Below are positions 6,016 through 9,443 of a DNA stretch of 9,443 nucleotides, piece by piece. The notes below the pieces were generated by a model. The model saw nothing but the letters and a program-made list of their open reading frames with translations. It had not been told where the DNA came from and searched no databases. The position numbers and the translations under genes were made by a program. The first letter of the stretch is position 1, and every line of letters starts with the position of its first letter. Source of the stretch: JBEKEX01 sp050013615 (lineage in GTDB: Bacteria; Chloroflexota; Anaerolineae; Anaerolineales; Anaerolineaceae); assembly GCA_050013615.1 (NCBI GenBank), contig JBEKEX010000100.1, positions 1 to 9,443 of the forward strand, in the 5' to 3' direction.

Positions 6016-7338
6016 CTATTTGAAAGTTACATCCGCAGCCATACCGGATTTCAGGAGCAGCTTGTCGTTCGGCACATTGATCTTGACTGCGTAGACGGTT
6101 GCTTCGCGTCCGGCAACGGTCTGCACGTCCCTGGGGGTGAACTCGGCCTCACTGGAAATATATTGCACCGTGCCTGAGAAAGTTTCACCCGGGAACGAAT
6201 CCACGGTGATCGAGACCTGCTGTCCGAGTTTGACCTGTCCATAACGATCTTCCGGGACGTAGACGGTCAACGTGACCGGGTTCAACTGGCTGATCACCAT
6301 CACCGTGCCGCCGGCTGCCGCCATCTCACCGGCTTCCAGGTTGCGGGAAGAGATCACTCCGGCGATGGAAGCAGTGACGGTGCATTTATCCTGCTGTAAC
6401 TTGATGAGATTGAGCGAGGCCGTTGCCTGAGCGACGTCGTTCTGCGCCTGCGACACCGCCGCCTGAGCCTGTTTGACGCCGGCCGCAGCCGCCTGGAGCT
6501 GCAGGGACTGATCGCCGGTTTGCAGGCTGGCCAATTGGTCTTTGGCATTGTCCAGTCGAGCGACAGCAGCAGCCACCTTGGCACGTGCTTCTAGAACAGA
6601 TTGAGCAGACGAAGTGCTCAACATGTTGTTATACGCGACCTGCGCTGATTTCAATTCATTATTGGCCGCGTCGAAAATCTCCTGAGAGGCATTCTCCAGA
6701 TCAGAATTATCGATAGCTGATTGGGATTGATCGTGGGTCTTCTTGGCTACCTGATAAGCCACCTGAGCCTGGTCCAGCCGCTTCTCAGCTGCGACAAAGT
6801 CAGCGTTGCTGGCCTTTTCCAATTCGCTTTGCAGGCTGGTATTTTCATCATCCAATGCCTTCTTCGCTGCATCCACTTCGGCCTGGGCAGCGGTCACCAC
6901 CTCATCCGGTTGGAAATACCAGCTCGGCAGGTCGAAGGTCGAATCCACTGTCGTGCCCCAGGTATTAACCCGGTTGGGTGTATTCTGCTGCTGGACATTT
7001 TGCGCCGTCAGATTGTATTGAGCCTGGGCGTTCTCCAATTGGGCGTTGGCCGCATCGAGGGATGAGTTCGCCAAATCCAGTGATGCCTGGGTTTGATCGT
7101 GCTGGGCATCGATCATTTGACAATCCAGCTTGAAGAGGGCGTCGCCGACTTTGACGGTGTCGCCTTCTGAAACGTCCACCTCGGTGACCTTGCCGCTGAT
7201 CTCAGGCGCCACGTTGACGTCCGTCGCAGCCACCGTACCCGAGGCCGTCAAGGCACTCTGCTGGCTCGAAGGGAAAATGCTGCAAGCGCCTAAGGCCAGC
7301 GCCAGAGCTAATATGGGTATAACGCGCATAGGTTTCAT
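6016..7338 (-). CDS. HlyD/YbhG-type membrane fusion lipoprotein
   Basis: This is a 440-residue adaptor subunit of an ABC exporter. Residues 1-19 are a lipoprotein signal ending in the lipobox LGAC, with Cys19 as the lipidated residue. Residues about 38-72 are the first half of a lipoyl domain ('NVAPEISGKVTEVDVSEGDTV'). A very long coiled-coil hairpin (about 80-315), rich in Ala, Gln and Asn, follows. The second lipoyl half ('TVTASIAGVISSRNLEAGE', 320-338) and a beta-barrel and membrane-proximal region with 'FTPRDVQTVAGREATVYAVKI' (400-420) complete it. An aromatic-rich break (Trp127, Trp140, Tyr141, Phe142) interrupts the coiled coil near residues 114-147. The start is supported by GGAGGA 5 bases upstream on the minus strand. 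It is the last gene of the exporter operon, 32 bases after the permease. It is expected on the outer face of the cytoplasmic membrane, anchored by lipid rather than by an N-terminal helix. Confidence 0.92.
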   Translation of the reverse strand: MKPMRVIPILALALALGACSIFPSSQQSALTASGTVAATDVNVAPEISGKVTEVDVSEGDTVKVGDALFKLDCQMIDAQHDQTQASLDLANSSLDAANAQLENAQAQYNLTAQNVQQQNTPNRVNTWGTTVDSTFDLPSWYFQPDEVVTAAQAEVDAAKKALDDENTSLQSELEKASNADFVAAEKRLDQAQVAYQVAKKTHDQSQSAIDNSDLENASQEIFDAANNELKSAQVAYNNMLSTSSAQSVLEARAKVAAAVARLDNAKDQLASLQTGDQSLQLQAAAAGVKQAQAAVSQAQNDVAQATASLNLIKLQQDKCTVTASIAGVISSRNLEAGEMAAAGGTVMVISQLNPVTLTVYVPEDRYGQVKLGQQVSITVDSFPGETFSGTVQYISSEAEFTPRDVQTVAGREATVYAVKINVPNDKLLLKSGMAADVTFK

Positions 7339-7370
7339 GTAAATCCTCCAAGATACGAAAAGAGAGATGT

Positions 7371-8504
7371 TTATATCCGTTTACGGAATACCAGCACACT
7401 GGCAATGAAATAAACAATGCTCAGTATGATCAACGGGAAGATGGCCGGCCACCACAAGACATCCATCCCCACGCCGCGGATCATGATGGCCCGGGTGATA
7501 TTCAGGTAATGGGTGACAGGCAACAGCGCACTGTACGCCAATGAAAACCAGGGCATCGAATCGCGCGGATAAAGCAGCCCGGACAGAATGATGGCAGGGA
7601 TCAAGACGATGAATACAGCCAAATAAAATGCCTGCATCTGGGATTGGGCTATGTTGGAGATCAAAACGCCCATCCCCAACGATCCGATGATAAAGATCAC
7701 GCTCAACCCAACCAACGCCCAGAAACTGCCGGCAACCGTCACACCGAAAAGCAGGTTAGCCAGTACCAGCAGTGCAAACAGGTTGAAGACGCACACCAGC
7801 AAATACGGAATGATCTTGCCCAGCATCAGCTCCCATGCTTTGATGGGCGTGACGATCAACTGTTCCATGGTGCCCTGCTCGCGTTCTTTCACAATCGCCA
7901 ATGCAGACAAGAGCAATGCCTGGACCTGCAAGATGATCGGGATGAGCCCTGGAATGATGTAGAGCTTGCGATCTCCATTCGGGTTATAGAGGGTCTTGGT
8001 GAACATATCCACCGGCAGGTTCAATCCCGTCGTGGTGCCGGAACGGATGATCTGCTTGACCAGGATGTTCTGGGCAGCCATTTGCCCAATGGCACTCAAT
8101 TTAAGCTGGATGGTTTGAACATTCGTTGGGTCTGTGGAACCGTTGATATAGAACTGGACATCGGCCGTCTCACCGGTGTTCAACTTGCGGCCGAAATCCT
8201 CCGGGATCAGCAGCCCCACCTGAACGTCACCGCTGTCGAGCAGCGAAAAAAGATCGTTCTCGCTCAAGACATCATATGAAACCTTGAAATCTTTGCTGGC
8301 CGTGTAGTTGGCAAGGTATTGTCGGCTGGCGTCAGTCTTCGAAAGATCAGCAACCGCCATCGGGATCTCGTTGCTTTCCCCAGAGACGCCATAGCCCAGC
8401 AGGATCAACAACAGACCTGGCAACAACAAGATTAAACCCAGAGTTCGGGGATCACGCCAGATATGGTAGATCTCTTTCCGCATGATAGTCCACAAGCGTT
8501 CCAT
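7371..8504 (-). CDS. ABC-2 type exporter permease (YbhS/YbhR/YhhJ-like)
   Basis: This is a 377-residue permease of the ABC2_membrane_3 type. One N-terminal membrane helix (about 22-41) is followed by a large extracytoplasmic domain (about 42-180). Five more helices follow (about 184-206, 230-253, 259-285, 291-312 and 353-373). The coupling motif 'KEREQGTMEQLIVTPI' (206-221) and 'LSGLLYPRDSMPW' (307-319) are hallmarks of the family that exports drugs or lipophilic molecules with an HlyD partner. The start codon lies 3 bases after the stop of the ATPase gene, and its ribosome site AGGAG sits inside the last codons of that gene, which suggests translational coupling. Only one permease is visible. 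It may act as a homodimer, or a second permease may lie outside the window. The substrate is unknown. Confidence 0.92.
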   Translation of the reverse strand: MERLWTIMRKEIYHIWRDPRTLGLILLLPGLLLILLGYGVSGESNEIPMAVADLSKTDASRQYLANYTASKDFKVSYDVLSENDLFSLLDSGDVQVGLLIPEDFGRKLNTGETADVQFYINGSTDPTNVQTIQLKLSAIGQMAAQNILVKQIIRSGTTTGLNLPVDMFTKTLYNPNGDRKLYIIPGLIPIILQVQALLLSALAIVKEREQGTMEQLIVTPIKAWELMLGKIIPYLLVCVFNLFALLVLANLLFGVTVAGSFWALVGLSVIFIIGSLGMGVLISNIAQSQMQAFYLAVFIVLIPAIILSGLLYPRDSMPWFSLAYSALLPVTHYLNITRAIMIRGVGMDVLWWPAIFPLIILSIVYFIASVLVFRKRI

Positions 8505-8507
8505 TGA

Positions 8508-9443
<936 letters not shown>

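Overview
The window looks like chromosomal DNA of a free-living bacterium of moderate GC content (mid-50s percent by eye, not computed). It is most likely a member of the Chloroflexota, class Anaerolineae. That assignment is inferred from the style of the proteins, from the perfect 'TAGGGGCGAGGC' type intergenic palindrome, and from a degenerate 'ACCACGAAGGACAC' type tandem repeat beside it. No rRNA, tRNA, CRISPR array, transposase or phage gene was seen.

Layout, plus strand: the last codons of an upstream gene (3-53); a UPF0316/DUF2179 membrane protein (176-703) followed by a strong hairpin (739-760); a TetR-type repressor (874-1467) whose near-consensus promoter is bracketed by two copies of the same palindromic operator; and an 856-residue phosphotransferase (1522-4092) built as ATP-grasp domain, long central domain and phosphohistidine swivel domain. 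That domain order is the one found in rifampin phosphotransferase (RPH). It is not that of true PEP synthase, because the C-terminal PEP-binding barrel is absent. A second TetR-type gene (4264-4851) follows, with a perfect -10 box inside an imperfect palindrome, and then a CruF/DUF422-like membrane protein of the carotenoid biosynthesis family (4888-5859).

The interval 5860-6015 separates convergent transcription units. It holds the degenerate tandem repeat, a perfect 33-bp palindrome and a GC-rich hairpin that can end transcription from either side. On the minus strand, reading right to left, come an ABC exporter ATPase (cut by the right edge of the window), an ABC-2 permease and an HlyD-type adaptor with a lipoprotein signal. 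These three form one tightly spaced operon of the YbhFSR/DrrAB type.

How they may work together: the window holds two cassettes of 'TetR repressor plus one effector gene' and a drug-type exporter. The most interesting reading is that TetR1 autoregulates through twin operators and induces a phosphotransferase that may inactivate an antibiotic-like or other small molecule. The substrate is unknown. The exporter could belong to the same chemical-defence theme, but its promoter lies outside the window and no shared operator was found, so a functional link is only inference.
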